A stretch of 64,000 bases of DNA from Micromonospora sp. NBC_01813 (GTDB lineage: Bacteria; Actinomycetota; Actinomycetes; Mycobacteriales; Micromonosporaceae), in the NCBI RefSeq assembly GCF_035917335.1, contig NZ_CP109067.1:1976001-2040000 (forward strand), given 5' to 3'. The first letter of the stretch is position 1, and the number at the start of each line of letters is the position of its first letter. Made by a program: the position numbers and the translations under genes. The notes under the pieces were generated by a model, which worked only from the letters and a program-made list of their open reading frames with translations, was not told the DNA's origin and did not search any database. Positions 23,871-36,617 of this stretch are shown here, one piece after another.

Positions 23871-25480
23871 TCGAGTTCGACGCGGTCACCGTCACCTACT
23901 CGGGGGCGGCGACACCCGCGTTGGTCGACGCGACGCTGACCATCGCCGAGGGCGAGCTGTGCCTGGTCGCCGGCCGTACCGGAGCCGGGAAGTCCACTCT
24001 GCTCCGTGCGATCAACGGACTTGTCCCGCACTTCACCGGGGGCCGGCTCAGTGGCCGGGTCACCGTCGCCGGGCGCAGCACCCGGGACCATCCGCCCCGT
24101 GAGTTCGCCGATCTGGTCGGCGTCGTCGGACAGGACCCACTGGCCGGATTCACCACCGACACCGTCGAGGAGGAACTCGCCTACGGGATGGAACAGCTGG
24201 CCGTCCCTGCCACCGTGATGCGCAAACGGGTGGAGGAAACCCTCGACCTGCTGGGCATCGCCGAGTTGCGCCGCCGCCCACTCCGTGCGCTCTCCGGCGG
24301 GCAGCAGCAACGGGTCGCAATCGGTGCCGCGCTCACCGCGCACCCCAAGGTGCTCGTCCTCGACGAACCCACCTCCTCCCTCGACCCCACGGCCGCCGAG
24401 GAGGTGCTTGCGGCGATCACCCGCCTCGTGCATGACCTCGGTGTCACCGTCGTCGTGGCCGAGCACCGGCTGGAGCGGGTCGTCCAGTACGCCGACCACC
24501 TCGTCTACCTGCCCGGTGACGGCACCGTGCGGTCCGGGACACCGGGCGAGATCCTGGCCACCGCACAGGTTGCCCCACCCGTCGTCGAGCTGGGCCGCCT
24601 CGCCGGCTGGCAGCCGCTACCGCTGTCGGTACGCGATGCCCGCCGGCACGCCGCCGACCTGCGTACCCGGCTGGCCGCCGCCGACCCGCCGCCGACCCGC
24701 GCCCTCGCCGCCGGGCCGGTCCTGCTAAAGGCCCGACAGATCGTCGTCCGCTACGGTCCGGTCATCGCGGTGCGCGGCGTCGACGTCGACCTGACGGCAG
24801 GTACCGTGACCGCGTTGATGGGACGCAACGGTTCCGGCAAGTCCTCGCTGTTGTGGGCGCTGCAGGGATCCGGGCCGCGGCAGGGCGGGCTGGTCGACGT
24901 CGGCGGGTTCGATCCCCGCAGTCGGCCGGCGAACCAGGCCCGCGCGCTCGTCGGCCTCGTCCCGCAGACCGCCAGCGACCTGCTCTACCTCGACAGCGTC
25001 GCGGCGGAGTGCGATCAGGCCGACCGAGAGGCCGGCTCGCCCGCCGGTACCTGCCGGACACTGCTCGACGGGCTCGTACCCGGCATCGGGGACCAGCAGC
25101 ATCCCCGGGATCTGTCCGAGGGGCAGAAACTGGCCCTCGTCCTGGCCGTACAGCTGACCGCCGCACCCGCCACCGTCCTGTTGGACGAACCCACCCGCGG
25201 CCTCGACTACCCCGGCAAGAGGCACTTCGCGACAATGATCCGCCGCCTCGCCGACGACGGACGGACCGTCGTCGTCGCCTCCCACGACGTCGAGTTCGTG
25301 GCCGCCGTCGCCGATCGCGTCCTGGTGATGGCCGACGGCGATATCGTCGCCGACGGATCCGCCACCGACGTGCTCGCCGCCTCGCCCGCCTTCGCGCCAC
25401 AGGTAGCCAAGATCCTCGCACCGCAGCCCTGGCTGACCGTCGACCAGGTTGCCGTCACGCTCGCTGACGGACCGAGATGA
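23867..25480 (+). CDS. ECF transporter fused double ATPase (EcfA-EcfA')
   Basis: 537 residues with two ABC ATPase domains. Domain 1: Walker A GRTGAGKSTLL, signature LSGGQQQRVAIG, Walker B VLVLDEPTSSLD. Domain 2 from about residue 285: GRNGSGKSSLLW, a variant signature LSEGQKLALVLA, Walker B TVLLDEPTRGLDYPG. Both sets look intact. The fusion supplies both motor subunits of an ECF importer and so pairs with the adjacent T and S components. It is coupled by ATGA overlaps at both ends. Confidence 0.92.
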   Translation: MIEFDAVTVTYSGAATPALVDATLTIAEGELCLVAGRTGAGKSTLLRAINGLVPHFTGGRLSGRVTVAGRSTRDHPPREFADLVGVVGQDPLAGFTTDTVEEELAYGMEQLAVPATVMRKRVEETLDLLGIAELRRRPLRALSGGQQQRVAIGAALTAHPKVLVLDEPTSSLDPTAAEEVLAAITRLVHDLGVTVVVAEHRLERVVQYADHLVYLPGDGTVRSGTPGEILATAQVAPPVVELGRLAGWQPLPLSVRDARRHAADLRTRLAAADPPPTRALAAGPVLLKARQIVVRYGPVIAVRGVDVDLTAGTVTALMGRNGSGKSSLLWALQGSGPRQGGLVDVGGFDPRSRPANQARALVGLVPQTASDLLYLDSVAAECDQADREAGSPAGTCRTLLDGLVPGIGDQQHPRDLSEGQKLALVLAVQLTAAPATVLLDEPTRGLDYPGKRHFATMIRRLADDGRTVVVASHDVEFVAAVADRVLVMADGDIVADGSATDVLAASPAFAPQVAKILAPQPWLTVDQVAVTLADGPR

Positions 25481-26325
25481 GCCCGGGAACAGCGGGCGAA
25501 CCGGTGTCGCCGCTGCCGCGCCGGGCACTGCTGCGGATTCCGGCACGCGGTGCCGTGGTCCTCGGCCTCGTGTCGGCTGCGGGTCTGGCCATGTTCTTCT
25601 GGCCGCTGTTCGCCGCCCCTGACCCGACGGCGATCGCGCACACCAACGACGCCCCGCTGATGTTCGTGCTGATCCTGCCGCTGCTCATCGCCATCGTGCT
25701 CAGCGAGCTCACCTCGGGCAGGATCGACTCGAAGACCTTGGCGATGCTCGGCGTACTGTCGGCGGTCAACGCCGCGCTCCGGCCACTCGGCGCCGGCACC
25801 GCCGGCATCGAAACAGTCTTCTTTCTTCTCGTACTCGCCGGACGGGTGTTCGGCCCCGGTTTCGGATTCGTGCTCGGCTGCACCAGCCTGTTCGCCTCAG
25901 CGCTGCTGACCGCCGGCGTCGGTCCGTGGCTGCCTTTCCAGATGGTCGCCGCCGCCTGGGTCGGCCTCGGCGCCGGGTTGCTCCCCCGCCGGTCTCGCGG
26001 CAAGGCTGAGATCGCCGTCCTCACCCTGTACGGGATCCTAGCCGCCTACGGCTACGGCTTTCTGATGAACATGTGGTTCTGGCCCTACCTGGCGCAGGGC
26101 ACGCAGCTCGGCTTCGTCCCTGGCGACCCGGTCCTGGACAACCTGCACCGGTTCGTTCTCTTCACTGTCACCACCTCCACCCTCGGCTGGGACACCGGCC
26201 GTGCCCTGACCAACGGCATCGCGATCCTGCTCGCCGGGCCGGCGGTCCTCGCCGTGCTCCGCCGCGCCGCCCGCCGCGCCGCCTTCGACGCACCTGTGGA
26301 GTTCGGGCCGGCTACTCTGCGATGA
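25477..26325 (+). CDS. ECF transporter S component, predicted cobalamin-specific
   Basis: 282 residues, six or more membrane helices, starting in an ATGA overlap with the ATPase. Helical segments include AVVLGLVSAAGLAMFFWPLF, LMFVLILPLLIAIVLSEL and FFLLVLAGRVFGPGFGFVLG, typical of the substrate-binding subunit. Lack of a complete conserved motif prevents assigning a named family from sequence alone. The substrate is taken to be cobalamin because the operon opens with a cobalamin riboswitch and two transcobalamin-like surface proteins; a cobalamin precursor such as cobinamide is an alternative. Confidence 0.8.
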   Translation: MSPGTAGEPVSPLPRRALLRIPARGAVVLGLVSAAGLAMFFWPLFAAPDPTAIAHTNDAPLMFVLILPLLIAIVLSELTSGRIDSKTLAMLGVLSAVNAALRPLGAGTAGIETVFFLLVLAGRVFGPGFGFVLGCTSLFASALLTAGVGPWLPFQMVAAAWVGLGAGLLPRRSRGKAEIAVLTLYGILAAYGYGFLMNMWFWPYLAQGTQLGFVPGDPVLDNLHRFVLFTVTTSTLGWDTGRALTNGIAILLAGPAVLAVLRRAARRAAFDAPVEFGPATLR

Positions 26326-26375
26326 CGGATGTGGCTGACATTGCAACGCGGTCGCGAAGTCCGCCGGGCGCGAGG

Positions 26376-29021
<2,646 letters not shown>

Positions 29022-29037
29022 CAACGCCCCCCTTATT

Positions 29038-29063
29038 GCGAAGATTTTGCAACTGCATCTTAT
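29038..29063. repeat. Operator-like repeated element, copy 1 (alaS side)
   Basis: GCGA-nn-ATTTTGCA-nn-TGCAT-n-T-n-AT, with an inner palindrome TGCAACTGCA (29048-29057) and outer arms AAGAT/ATCTT. On the minus strand it overlaps a possible -10 TAAGAT (29062 to 29057) for alaS. A second copy lies exactly 108 bases on. Confidence 0.6.
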
Positions 29064-29145
29064 GCGTGACAGGGGAGGCGGGTCGGTGCACCCCGCACCC
29101 GCACCCGCCACCGCGGCCACGACCGCAGACCGACCGAAGCTTTTT

Positions 29146-29171
29146 GCGAGTATTTTGCAGTTGCATATGAT
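29146..29171. promoter_or_regulatory. Operator-like repeated element, copy 2, with def promoter
   Basis: Same element as at 29038, inner palindrome TGCAGTTGCA (29156-29165). It runs into TATGAT (29166-29171), a good -10 box placed eight bases before GTG 29180, so def is probably leaderless and would be blocked by any protein bound here. Confidence 0.6.
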
Positions 29172-29179
29172 TGGCAGCT

Positions 29180-29734
29180 GTGCAGACCTCGACCGGCACC
29201 CCACGCCCCATCACCAGATACGGCTCCCCCGTCCTGCACCGCCGCTGCGCCGAGGTGACCGTCTTCGACGACGCCCTCGCCGGGCTCGTGGCCGACATGT
29301 TCGCCAGCATGTACGCCGCACGCGGTGTGGGGCTGGCGGCCAACCAGATCGGCGTAGACGCCCGGATCTTCGTCGTCGACTGCCCTGACTCGACCGGCGC
29401 CCACACTGTCGCCGCGATCGTCAACCCGGTCCTGCACCTGCCCGATCAGCGGGAGCTGGCCACCGACGTCGAAGGATGCCTGTCCGTGCCCGGCCAGCAC
29501 GCCGACCTGGCCCGCTGCGCCACCGCCACCGTCACCGGGTTCGACACGTACGGGACGGAGATCCGGCTCAACGGCAGCGGCACCCTGGCCCGGTGCTTCC
29601 AGCACGAGGTCGACCACCTCGACGGCCTCGCCTACGTCGACCGGCTCCCGGCCAAACTTCGCAGGAGAATCGTCACCGCCAGCGCTGAGCATCCCGGCGT
29701 CGGCGCAGGCGTCAACACGACCCCGGGCCACTGA
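29180..29734 (+). CDS. def: Peptide deformylase
   Basis: 184 residues from GTG 29180; TTG 29171 is an alternative but lies within the -10 box, so the leaderless GTG is preferred. All three deformylase motifs are present: [18 protein letters not shown] (metal Cys) and QHEVDH (HExxH). It removes the formyl group from nascent proteins and needs Fe(II) or a similar metal. Divergent from alaS and three bases upstream of tsaD, with which it must be co-transcribed. Actinomycetes usually hold several def copies; this one has an intact active site. Confidence 0.92.
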   Translation: MQTSTGTPRPITRYGSPVLHRRCAEVTVFDDALAGLVADMFASMYAARGVGLAANQIGVDARIFVVDCPDSTGAHTVAAIVNPVLHLPDQRELATDVEGCLSVPGQHADLARCATATVTGFDTYGTEIRLNGSGTLARCFQHEVDHLDGLAYVDRLPAKLRRRIVTASAEHPGVGAGVNTTPGH

Positions 29735-29737
29735 ACA

Positions 29738-30790
29738 ATGCCCATCGTCCTCGGCATCGAGACCTCCTGCGACGAGACCGGCGTCGGAGTCGTCGCCGAC
29801 GGGGTCCTCCTCAGTGACGCGCTCGCCACCAGCATGGACGAACACGCCCGCTTCGGCGGCGTCGTCCCCGAGATCGCCGCCCGCGCACACCTGCACGCCA
29901 TCACCCCGATGGTCCGCCACGCCCTCGACCGTGCCGGCATCGACATCAGCCAGATCGACGCCGTCGCCGCCACCGCCGGCCCCGGCCTCGCCACCGCCGT
30001 GCAAGTAGGCCTCGCCGCCGGCAAGGCTTACGCCCTCAGCGTCGGCGTGCCGTTCTACGGCGTTCACCACCTCGCCGGTCATGCCGCCGTCGACGTCCTC
30101 GAGCACGGGCCGCTGCCCGCCCGAAGCGTCGCGTTGATCGTCTCTGGCGGGCACACCTCCCTGCTACTGATCGGTGACCTCGCGACCGAGCCGGTCGTCC
30201 ACCTCGGCGACACCGTCGACGACGCCGCAGGAGAGGCGTTCGACAAGGTCGCCCGCCTGCTTGGTCTGCCCTACCCTGGCGGCCCGGCCATCGACCGGGT
30301 CGCCCGCGACGGCGACCCCGACGCGATCGCCTTCCCCCGTCCGATGACCGGACCGACCGACCCGCCCTACCAGTTCTCCTTCTCCGGCCTCAAGACCGCC
30401 GTCGCCCGCTGGGTCGAAAGAACCGGTGAGCGACCCGTACCAGTGGCCGACGTCGCGGCGTCATTTCAGGAAGCCGTGGCCGACACTCTCACCCGCAAGG
30501 CCCTGGCTGCCTGCCGGGACCATCAGGTCGACACGCTCCTGCTCGTCGGCGGCGTCGCCGCCAACAGCCGCGTCCGTGCCCTCGCCGAACACCGTTGCGC
30601 CACCGCCGGCATCCGACTCCGGGTGCCCTCGGCGCGGCTCTGCACCGACAACGGCGCCATGATCGCGGCGCTCGGTGACCTGCTCGTGCGCGCCGACGTC
30701 ACCCCCGACCGGCTCGATCTGGGCGCCGACCCGGCCGCGGTCCTGCATGGCGCCCTGCTGCACGGCCACCGCCCGAGGCCAGCCCCCTGA
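29738..30790 (+). CDS. tsaD: TsaD, tRNA threonylcarbamoyladenosine synthase subunit
   Basis: 350 residues of the Kae1/TsaD/Gcp family: [14 protein letters not shown] at the N-terminus, metal-binding His pair in [14 protein letters not shown] site around [10 protein letters not shown] and [14 protein letters not shown], and [14 protein letters not shown]. With TsaB and TsaE it transfers threonylcarbamoyl to A37 of ANN-decoding tRNAs. The usual tsaE-tsaB-rimI neighbours are absent, and it is instead joined to def, so it may be a duplicate or relocated copy. The last residues are short and polar. Start ATG follows the def stop by three bases. Confidence 0.92.
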   Translation: MPIVLGIETSCDETGVGVVADGVLLSDALATSMDEHARFGGVVPEIAARAHLHAITPMVRHALDRAGIDISQIDAVAATAGPGLATAVQVGLAAGKAYALSVGVPFYGVHHLAGHAAVDVLEHGPLPARSVALIVSGGHTSLLLIGDLATEPVVHLGDTVDDAAGEAFDKVARLLGLPYPGGPAIDRVARDGDPDAIAFPRPMTGPTDPPYQFSFSGLKTAVARWVERTGERPVPVADVAASFQEAVADTLTRKALAACRDHQVDTLLLVGGVAANSRVRALAEHRCATAGIRLRVPSARLCTDNGAMIAALGDLLVRADVTPDRLDLGADPAAVLHGALLHGHRPRPAP

Positions 30791-30875
30791 ACACTCCGAC
30801 GACGCACAAATGCGTACCGTGTGGACCAGGGCCGGCCGGTCCCACGGGCCCTGCGGGACTCACTCCCGGGCCGGG

Positions 30876-30907
30876 CCTGGGCGACACCTGTGGTGTCCGC
30901 CCAGGCA
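30876..30907 (-). terminator. Hairpin between convergent tsaD and metE
   Basis: Arms GCCTGGGCG-ACACC and GGTGT-C-CGCCCAGGC with a three-base loop and one bulge, nine bases past the metE stop. A second, GGGCC-rich inverted repeat lies just upstream at about 30826-30853 and may serve tsaD. Confidence 0.6.
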
Positions 30908-30916
30908 CCGATCCCG

Positions 30917-33154
30917 TCAGTTTCCGCGCAACTGGCCAGCGGCGGCGACCAGATGCCGCAGCGACGCCTCGACCTCGGCGTAGCCGCGGGTCTTCAGACC
31001 GCAGTCCGGGTTGACCCACAACCGCCCGGCCGGCACCGCCGCGACCGCCCGACGCAGCGCCTCGACCACCTCACCGAGGGCCGGCACCCGAGGCGAGTGG
31101 ATGTCCCACACCCCCGGCCCGACACCGCGCCGGTAACCGATCGCGGCAAGATCGTCGAGAACCTCCATCTTCGACCGAGACGCCTCAATGCTGGTCACGT
31201 CCGCGTCGAGCGCATCGATCGCGGCGATCACCTCGCCGAACTCGCTATAGCACAGATGGGTGTGGATCTGGGTGTCGTCGGCGACGCCGCTGGTGGCCAG
31301 CCGGAACGCACCAACCGCCCAGTCCAGGTACGCCTGCTGGTCGGCCCGACGCAGCGGCAAGGTCTCCCGCAGCGCCGGCTCGTCGACCTGGATCGCCCGG
31401 ATCCCGGCGGCCTCCAGATCCCGACACTCGTCACGCAGGGCCAGCGCGACCTGGTCGGCGGTGTCCGCCAACGGCTGGTCGGTCCGGACGAACGACCAGG
31501 CCAGGATCGTCACCGGACCAGTCAGCATCCCCTTCACCGGCCTGCTGGTGAGCGACTGGGCGTAGCCGGACCAGTCGACCGTCATCGGCGCCCTACGGGC
31601 GACGTCGCCGTAGATGATCGGCGGACGGACACACCGGGAGCCGTACGACTGCACCCAACCGTGCTCCGTGGCGGCGAAGCCGGCCAGCTGTTCACCGAAG
31701 TACTGCACCATGTCGTTGCGTTCCGGTTCACCGTGCACCAGCACATCCAGCCCCAGCTGCTCCTGTAGCCCGATGACATGTGCTACCTCAGCGCGCATCC
31801 GCTCGACATAACCGGCGTCGTCGAGCCGACCGGCCCGGTGCGCGGCGCGGGCCAGACGCAACTCGTCGGTCTGCGGGAACGACCCGATCGTGGTGGTCGG
31901 CAACTCCGGCAGGCCCAGCCGCCGCTGCTGCGCGGCTGCCCGGTCCGGGTAGTCGCCACGTTGACGGTCAACGGGGCTCAGGGCAGCCAGCCGGGCACGC
32001 ACGTCGCCGTTGCGCCACCCGAGCGGGGTCCCCGGCGGCGGTGCCGGCAGGCTGGCGACGCCGTCGCGCACCGCCCTGCCGAGCAGAACCACCTCGTCGA
32101 CCTTCTGCCGGGCGAACGCCAACCGGGCGGACAGCTCCGGGTCGAGACGGGTCTCGACCGACAGGTCGACCGGAACGTGCAGCAGCGAGCAGGAGGAGGC
32201 GACAGCGACGTGATCGGCCAACCCGGCGACCGTCGCCCCGACGGCGCAGGCGACACGCAGATCCGTACGCCAGACGTTGCGTCCGTTCACCAGACCGGCC
32301 ACGATCGTCCGGCCGCGCAGCGGACCGGCGGCGGAGAGCCGGTCGAGGTTGCCCGGCCCGGCCACCAGGTCCAGCCCGACCGCCTCCACAGGGGTGTCCA
32401 GCAGGGCCGGCAGGGCGTCGCCGAGTTCCCCGAAGTAGGTGGCCACGAAGATCCTCGGACGCAGGGTGACCTCCCCGAGCCGGGCGTAGACCCGGCGCAG
32501 CGCGTCGATCTCGGCGGCGGTGCGGTCAGCGACGTAGGCTGGCTCGTCCAACTGCACCCAGGCCACCCCCGCCGCCGCCAGCGCCGCGAGGATGTCGGCG
32601 TACACCTCGACCAGCTCGTCCAGCCGGGCGAACGGGTCGTCGCCCTTGGCCAACAGCAGGAACGTGGCCGGCCCGACCAGCACCGGCCGGGTGGTGATGC
32701 CCAGCTCACGGGCTTCGGCGTACTCGCCCAACGCCTTGGCCGGGTTCGCCCGGAAGGCGAGGCCCGGGTCAATCTCCGGCACCAGGTAGTGATAGTTCGT
32801 GTCGAACCACTTCGTCAGCTCCAACGCCGGCTCGGCGTCGACCCCGCGCGCCATCGCGAAGTAGGTGTCCAACTCGCCGAGCCCGAGCCGGGCGAACCGG
32901 GCGGGGACCGCGCCGACGGCGACTGCGGTGTCGAGCATGTGGTCGTAGTAGGAGAACGTGTTCGACGGGATCGCGTCGAGCCGGGCGTCGGCCAACGTCC
33001 GCCAGACCTCGGCCCGCAGCCCAGCAGCAGTCTTCTCCAGCTCCACGGCGTCGATGCCGCCGGCCCAGTACGCCTCGACGGCCTTCTTCAACTCGCGGTT
33101 CGCGCCGATGCGCGGATAACCGAGCACAGTGCTCTGCCCGAAAGCGGTGGTCAC
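30917..33154 (-). CDS. metE: Cobalamin-independent methionine synthase
   Basis: 745 residues from GTG 33154 with GGAAGG upstream; the longer frame above it is the riboswitch region. MetE landmarks: N-terminal [20 protein letters not shown], and in the C-terminal catalytic half the zinc ligands His in [15 protein letters not shown], Cys in [10 protein letters not shown] and Cys in [11 protein letters not shown]. It methylates homocysteine from 5-methyltetrahydropteroyl-triglutamate without B12. A cobalamin riboswitch in its leader means it should be off when B12 is plentiful, complementing the B12 uptake system at 18-26 kb. Confidence 0.95.
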   Translation of the reverse strand: MTTAFGQSTVLGYPRIGANRELKKAVEAYWAGGIDAVELEKTAAGLRAEVWRTLADARLDAIPSNTFSYYDHMLDTAVAVGAVPARFARLGLGELDTYFAMARGVDAEPALELTKWFDTNYHYLVPEIDPGLAFRANPAKALGEYAEARELGITTRPVLVGPATFLLLAKGDDPFARLDELVEVYADILAALAAAGVAWVQLDEPAYVADRTAAEIDALRRVYARLGEVTLRPRIFVATYFGELGDALPALLDTPVEAVGLDLVAGPGNLDRLSAAGPLRGRTIVAGLVNGRNVWRTDLRVACAVGATVAGLADHVAVASSCSLLHVPVDLSVETRLDPELSARLAFARQKVDEVVLLGRAVRDGVASLPAPPPGTPLGWRNGDVRARLAALSPVDRQRGDYPDRAAAQQRRLGLPELPTTTIGSFPQTDELRLARAAHRAGRLDDAGYVERMRAEVAHVIGLQEQLGLDVLVHGEPERNDMVQYFGEQLAGFAATEHGWVQSYGSRCVRPPIIYGDVARRAPMTVDWSGYAQSLTSRPVKGMLTGPVTILAWSFVRTDQPLADTADQVALALRDECRDLEAAGIRAIQVDEPALRETLPLRRADQQAYLDWAVGAFRLATSGVADDTQIHTHLCYSEFGEVIAAIDALDADVTSIEASRSKMEVLDDLAAIGYRRGVGPGVWDIHSPRVPALGEVVEALRRAVAAVPAGRLWVNPDCGLKTRGYAEVEASLRHLVAAAGQLRGN

Positions 33155-33162
33155 CAATGGGT

Positions 33163-33204
33163 CCTTCCCTCGAAGTGCCCGACGGACACGGGAGGGGAGG
33201 AAGG
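33163..33204 (-). promoter_or_regulatory. Possible Shine-Dalgarno sequestering pairing of metE
   Basis: CCTTCC (33204 to 33199 on the minus strand) can pair with the metE ribosome binding site GGAAGG (33168 to 33163). It lies between the riboswitch aptamer and the start codon, so it is a candidate expression platform. Pairing was judged by eye. Confidence 0.35.
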
Positions 33205-33278
33205 CAGGGCACGGCACGGCACCGGCTTCCGCCCAAGCCCTCCCGAGAGGCCGCCGGCGGCGCACACCGGGCGGTGTA

Positions 33279-33455
33279 CGCAGCGCTGGCAGGTCTTCGG
33301 ACTCGCGGGCATGACACGTCGGTCGCCTACTGGCCGTCGCTTCCCAGACCTCGCGGCCCAGTGCTTCGTTGACGGCGGTCGTTCCCACTCACCGCTGCGG
33401 GGCAGTCCCGGACTCACACCGGGTTCCCTCTTACGACGCCCCACCCCAGCCTGCG
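33279..33455 (-). promoter_or_regulatory. Cobalamin riboswitch of metE
   Basis: On the minus strand: GAGGGAACCCGGTG, GCCCCGCAGCGGT and the B12 box GAGTCCGAAGACCTGCC. P1 is CGCAGGCTGG (33455 to 33446) with CCAGCGCTGCG (33289 to 33279). The aptamer ends about 125 bases before the metE GTG. Confidence 0.92.
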
Positions 33456-33606
33456 GGATGGAACGAACCAACACCACCCGTCATCCTACCGGCCGGACGA
33501 CGGCATCAGTGCCAGGGTCCGACCGACGAGACACCGCGAACCCAATACCGGTCAGCAATCGGGGGACGCCGATAGAGTCCGAGCCGGTGCGTGCAGGCGG
33601 ATCATC

Positions 33607-33993
33607 ATGCACGGCATGAACTCGGTCGTCGACTGGCGCTGCTTCGCCGTGTGGGAGGACGGGAAGCTGGTCCGCTCCTTGAGCCTGTCACCGGATGGCA
33701 GCATCGAGGAGAACATCGGCGAGCCGTTCGACTTCGAGCGCCCGTACTGGGACGGCAAACATCCGGCCGAACCGGTTCCGGTGGCCAAGCCTCAGAACGC
33801 GGCCCTGCCAACCCCACCGCGACCGGCGTGGACCAGCTCGCAGACGGAGTCGCTGCTGGCGTATGACTTCATCGTGACGGTCACGCTGGCCGGGACACGG
33901 GTATACGCGCTGATGGGGATCGAGCACCCCAGCCTCGGATCCGGAGTGCTACCGCTACACGGCCACCCGCGAGGACAGCCGGAACCTCCGTGA
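33607..33993 (+). pseudogene. Truncated DUF6928-like protein fragment
   Basis: The first 60 residues (NSVVDWRCFAVWEDGKLV, then SLSLSPDGSIEENIGEP, PYWDGKHPAEPVP) match the C-terminal half of the actinobacterial DUF6928 family as I recall it. That family normally has about 130 residues before this point and a different ending. Here the N-terminal half is absent and the last 50 residues no longer follow the family pattern. It is probably a decayed relic. No ribosome binding site is convincing. It sits between the metE riboswitch and a tRNA gene, a typical site for insertion and loss. Confidence 0.55.
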
Positions 33994-34278
33994 TGGACCT
34001 CGATGATGCTGGTTGCCGCGCCAAGCACCCCATCGCAACCGGGACGGACTCGCATCCATTTTGCCCGAAATTAGTCCGTCGTTAAGAGGTCCAACGACGA
34101 TCACAACGACGCCGATACAGTCCGCCCACCAGGCGATTCTCAGCGAAAGCAACCAAGACCGGCTCGCTAAACCACCCGAGTTAAGGGTTCCAGCACCGCC
34201 ACACACGCCAGCCCATCGATGCAGAGAAACGAGCTAAGGGCTTCCACAAGTCGCTGACCTGCGGAAACCCTCTCGCTG

Positions 34279-34352
<74 letters not shown>

Positions 34353-34456
34353 CTGCCACAGAATGACATCTGTGGCAACCGGTACAGCCTAGCGCACCCG
34401 CAGCAGGCGGGCACGCGCCCCCACCCGCGGATGGGACCGACTGACCGGAGCCCTAC

Positions 34457-35842
34457 TTAGCCGTGTGCCTTCCCCCGCCCGCCGGGGCCGACCTGCTTGC
34501 GTGGCCGGACTGAGACGTCAATCGGGGTGCCTTCGAAACCGAACTCCTCCCGCAGCTTGCGTTCGACGAAGCGCTGGTACCCGGCATCGAGTGGGCCGGT
34601 GGTGAACAGCACGAACCGAGGTGGCGCGACGCCGGCCTGGGTGGCGAAAAGGATCCTTGGTGCCCGGCCGCCCCGTACCGGGTGCGGGGTGGCCTGCGCC
34701 AGGGCGGTGATCCACTGGTTGAGCTGCCCCGTCGGGATGCGGGTTTCCCAGCTCGCCAGGGCGGTACGCAGCGCGGGCGCGAGCCGCTCCACCGACCGGC
34801 CGGTCTTCGCGGAGATGTTCACCCGGATCGCCCAGGGGATTCGGCGCAGGTCCCGCTCTATCTCCTTCTCCAGGTAGTAGCGGCGGTCCGCGTCGACGAG
34901 GTCCCACTTGTTGAAGGCGATGACCAGTGCCCGGCCGGCTTCGACGACCATGGTCAGTACCCGCTGGTCCTGCTCGCTCAGGGTCTCACCGGCGTCGAGC
35001 AGGACCACTGCCACTTCCGCCGCCTCGATCGCCCCGGCCGTCCGCAGGCTCGCGTAGTACTCGGTGCCACTCGCCCGGTTCGCCCGCTTACGCAGGCCGG
35101 CCGTGTCGACGAACTGCCACGGCTCGCCACCGATCTCGACGATGCTGTCCACCGGGTCCACCGTGGTGCCGGCAACCGAGTCGACGACCGCGCGATCCTC
35201 CCGGGCAAGCCGGTTGAGCAGGCTGGACTTACCGACGTTGGGCCGGCCGACGAGCGCCACCCGCCGGGGGCCGCGGGGGCCACCGGGCTCGGGGATGGGC
35301 GGTGGGTCGGGCAGCGCGTCCAGGACGGCGTCGAGCAGGTCACCGGATCCGCGCCCGTGCAGTGCGGATACGGGGTACGGCTGACCGAGGCCCAGGGACC
35401 ACAGCGACGTCGACTCGACCTCGACGGCGGCGTTGTCCGCCTTGTTGGCGACCAGGATGACGGGCTTGGCACTGCGTCGCAGCATCTTGACGGCGGCTTC
35501 GTCCACGTCGGTCGAGCCGACCGTGGCGTCGACCACGAACAGGACCACGTCGGCGGTGGCGACGGCGATCTCGGCCTGGGCTGCGATCGCGCCGGCTCGG
35601 TCCCGCGCGTCGGGCTCCCAGCCGCCGGTGTCGACGACGGTGAACTGCCGTCCGGACCAGTTCGCGTCGTAGGGTACCCGGTCGCGGGTGACACCCGGGA
35701 CGTCCTCGACCACCGCCTGCCGACGGCCGATGATTCGGTTGACCAGGGTGGACTTTCCCACGTTGGGCCGGCCGACGACCGCGACCACCGGCACCGGAGC
35801 GGACGGGTCGGCCAGGTACTCCGTAGCGGCCTCGGCGCTCAT
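34457..35842 (-). CDS. der: GTPase Der (EngA), 50S ribosome assembly
   Basis: 461 residues with the diagnostic pair of tandem GTPase domains: first P-loop [14 protein letters not shown], second [14 protein letters not shown], each with DTGGW/DTAG switch II and NKAD/NKWD guanine motifs. The C-terminal KH-like domain ends in a basic tail ([16 protein letters not shown]). An N-terminal extension of about 15 residues precedes the first domain. Der is needed for late assembly of the large ribosomal subunit. Its ATG overlaps the cmk stop by ATGA in the conserved cmk-der pair. Confidence 0.95.
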   Translation of the reverse strand: MSAEAATEYLADPSAPVPVVAVVGRPNVGKSTLVNRIIGRRQAVVEDVPGVTRDRVPYDANWSGRQFTVVDTGGWEPDARDRAGAIAAQAEIAVATADVVLFVVDATVGSTDVDEAAVKMLRRSAKPVILVANKADNAAVEVESTSLWSLGLGQPYPVSALHGRGSGDLLDAVLDALPDPPPIPEPGGPRGPRRVALVGRPNVGKSSLLNRLAREDRAVVDSVAGTTVDPVDSIVEIGGEPWQFVDTAGLRKRANRASGTEYYASLRTAGAIEAAEVAVVLLDAGETLSEQDQRVLTMVVEAGRALVIAFNKWDLVDADRRYYLEKEIERDLRRIPWAIRVNISAKTGRSVERLAPALRTALASWETRIPTGQLNQWITALAQATPHPVRGGRAPRILFATQAGVAPPRFVLFTTGPLDAGYQRFVERKLREEFGFEGTPIDVSVRPRKQVGPGGRGKAHG

Positions 35843-36519
35843 CGGGCACTCCTGGCGAAGAGCAGGTCCCGGAGCCGGTCGACAACCTCGTCGATGCCCA
35901 TTCCGGTGGTGTCGACGACGACCGCGTCCGCGGACTGCTGCAACGGGTCGACTGTGCGGGTCGAGTCGAACCGGTCGCGTCGGGCTAGCGCCTCGGCGGT
36001 CGCCGCGACGTCGGCTGCAGTCTCGGCGCTGCGCCGCATCGCACGGGCCTCGGCCGAGGCGGTCAGGTATACCTTGAGGTCGGCCTCGGGGGCGACGACC
36101 GAGCCGATGTCGCGGCCCTCGACGACGATCGGTGCGGGTGCGGCGATGAGGGCGCGTTGTGCGGCGACCAGTAGCTCCCGCACGGCGGGGACGGCGGCCA
36201 CCGCTGAGACGGCCGAGGTGACATCCGCCCCACGGATCTCTGCGTCGACGCGAACCCCGTCCGCGCTGATGTGTGGTGCGGCCGGATCGGTGCCGATCGT
36301 CAGGGCCACGTCCGCCGCGACCTTGCTGACGCCGTCGGCGTCGTGTGGGTCGACGCCGGAGCGCAGTACCGCCCAGGTGATCGCCCGGTACATCGCCCCG
36401 GTGTCCAGGTACCGCGCACCGGTCGCGCTGGCGAGTCGCCGCGAAACGGTAGATTTGCCCGATCCGGACGGACCATCCACCGCCACCACAAAGTGCCCGG
36501 TCCGTTCCTGCTCAGCCAC
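35839..36519 (-). CDS. cmk: Cytidylate kinase
   Basis: 226 residues from GTG 36519, which is preceded by GAGAGGAG; the open frame above is not coding. P-loop [18 protein letters not shown], then [12 protein letters not shown] with the CMP-binding Asp, and the [10 protein letters not shown] region. It phosphorylates CMP and dCMP. The gene is upstream of der and downstream of rluB in the segregation/pseudouridine synthase run common to actinobacteria. Confidence 0.95.
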   Translation of the reverse strand: MAEQERTGHFVVAVDGPSGSGKSTVSRRLASATGARYLDTGAMYRAITWAVLRSGVDPHDADGVSKVAADVALTIGTDPAAPHISADGVRVDAEIRGADVTSAVSAVAAVPAVRELLVAAQRALIAAPAPIVVEGRDIGSVVAPEADLKVYLTASAEARAMRRSAETAADVAATAEALARRDRFDSTRTVDPLQQSADAVVVDTTGMGIDEVVDRLRDLLFARSAR

Positions 36520-36617
36520 CGTCGCTCCTCTCACCCGCCACACCGCCCCCGGCCATCCCGGGAATCCCACCGGGGGCACCCTTCCGGGTGCCCCCCAACG
36601 CGTTCAATCATGCCTGG

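Noticed and set aside
29038..29171. Zur box or other known metalloregulator site at the alaS/def repeat.
   Set aside because: The sequence lacks the TGAAAA-like Zur core and the arms do not match other boxes I know; left as unassigned.
29022..29204. N-terminal extension of AlaRS.
   Set aside because: The extension crosses both operator-like elements and the def promoter; known AlaRS proteins start at [10 protein letters not shown].
31778..33619. 613-residue plus-strand frame antisense to metE.
   Set aside because: Arg/Gln/Gly-rich shadow of metE and the riboswitch; no start signal, no domain.
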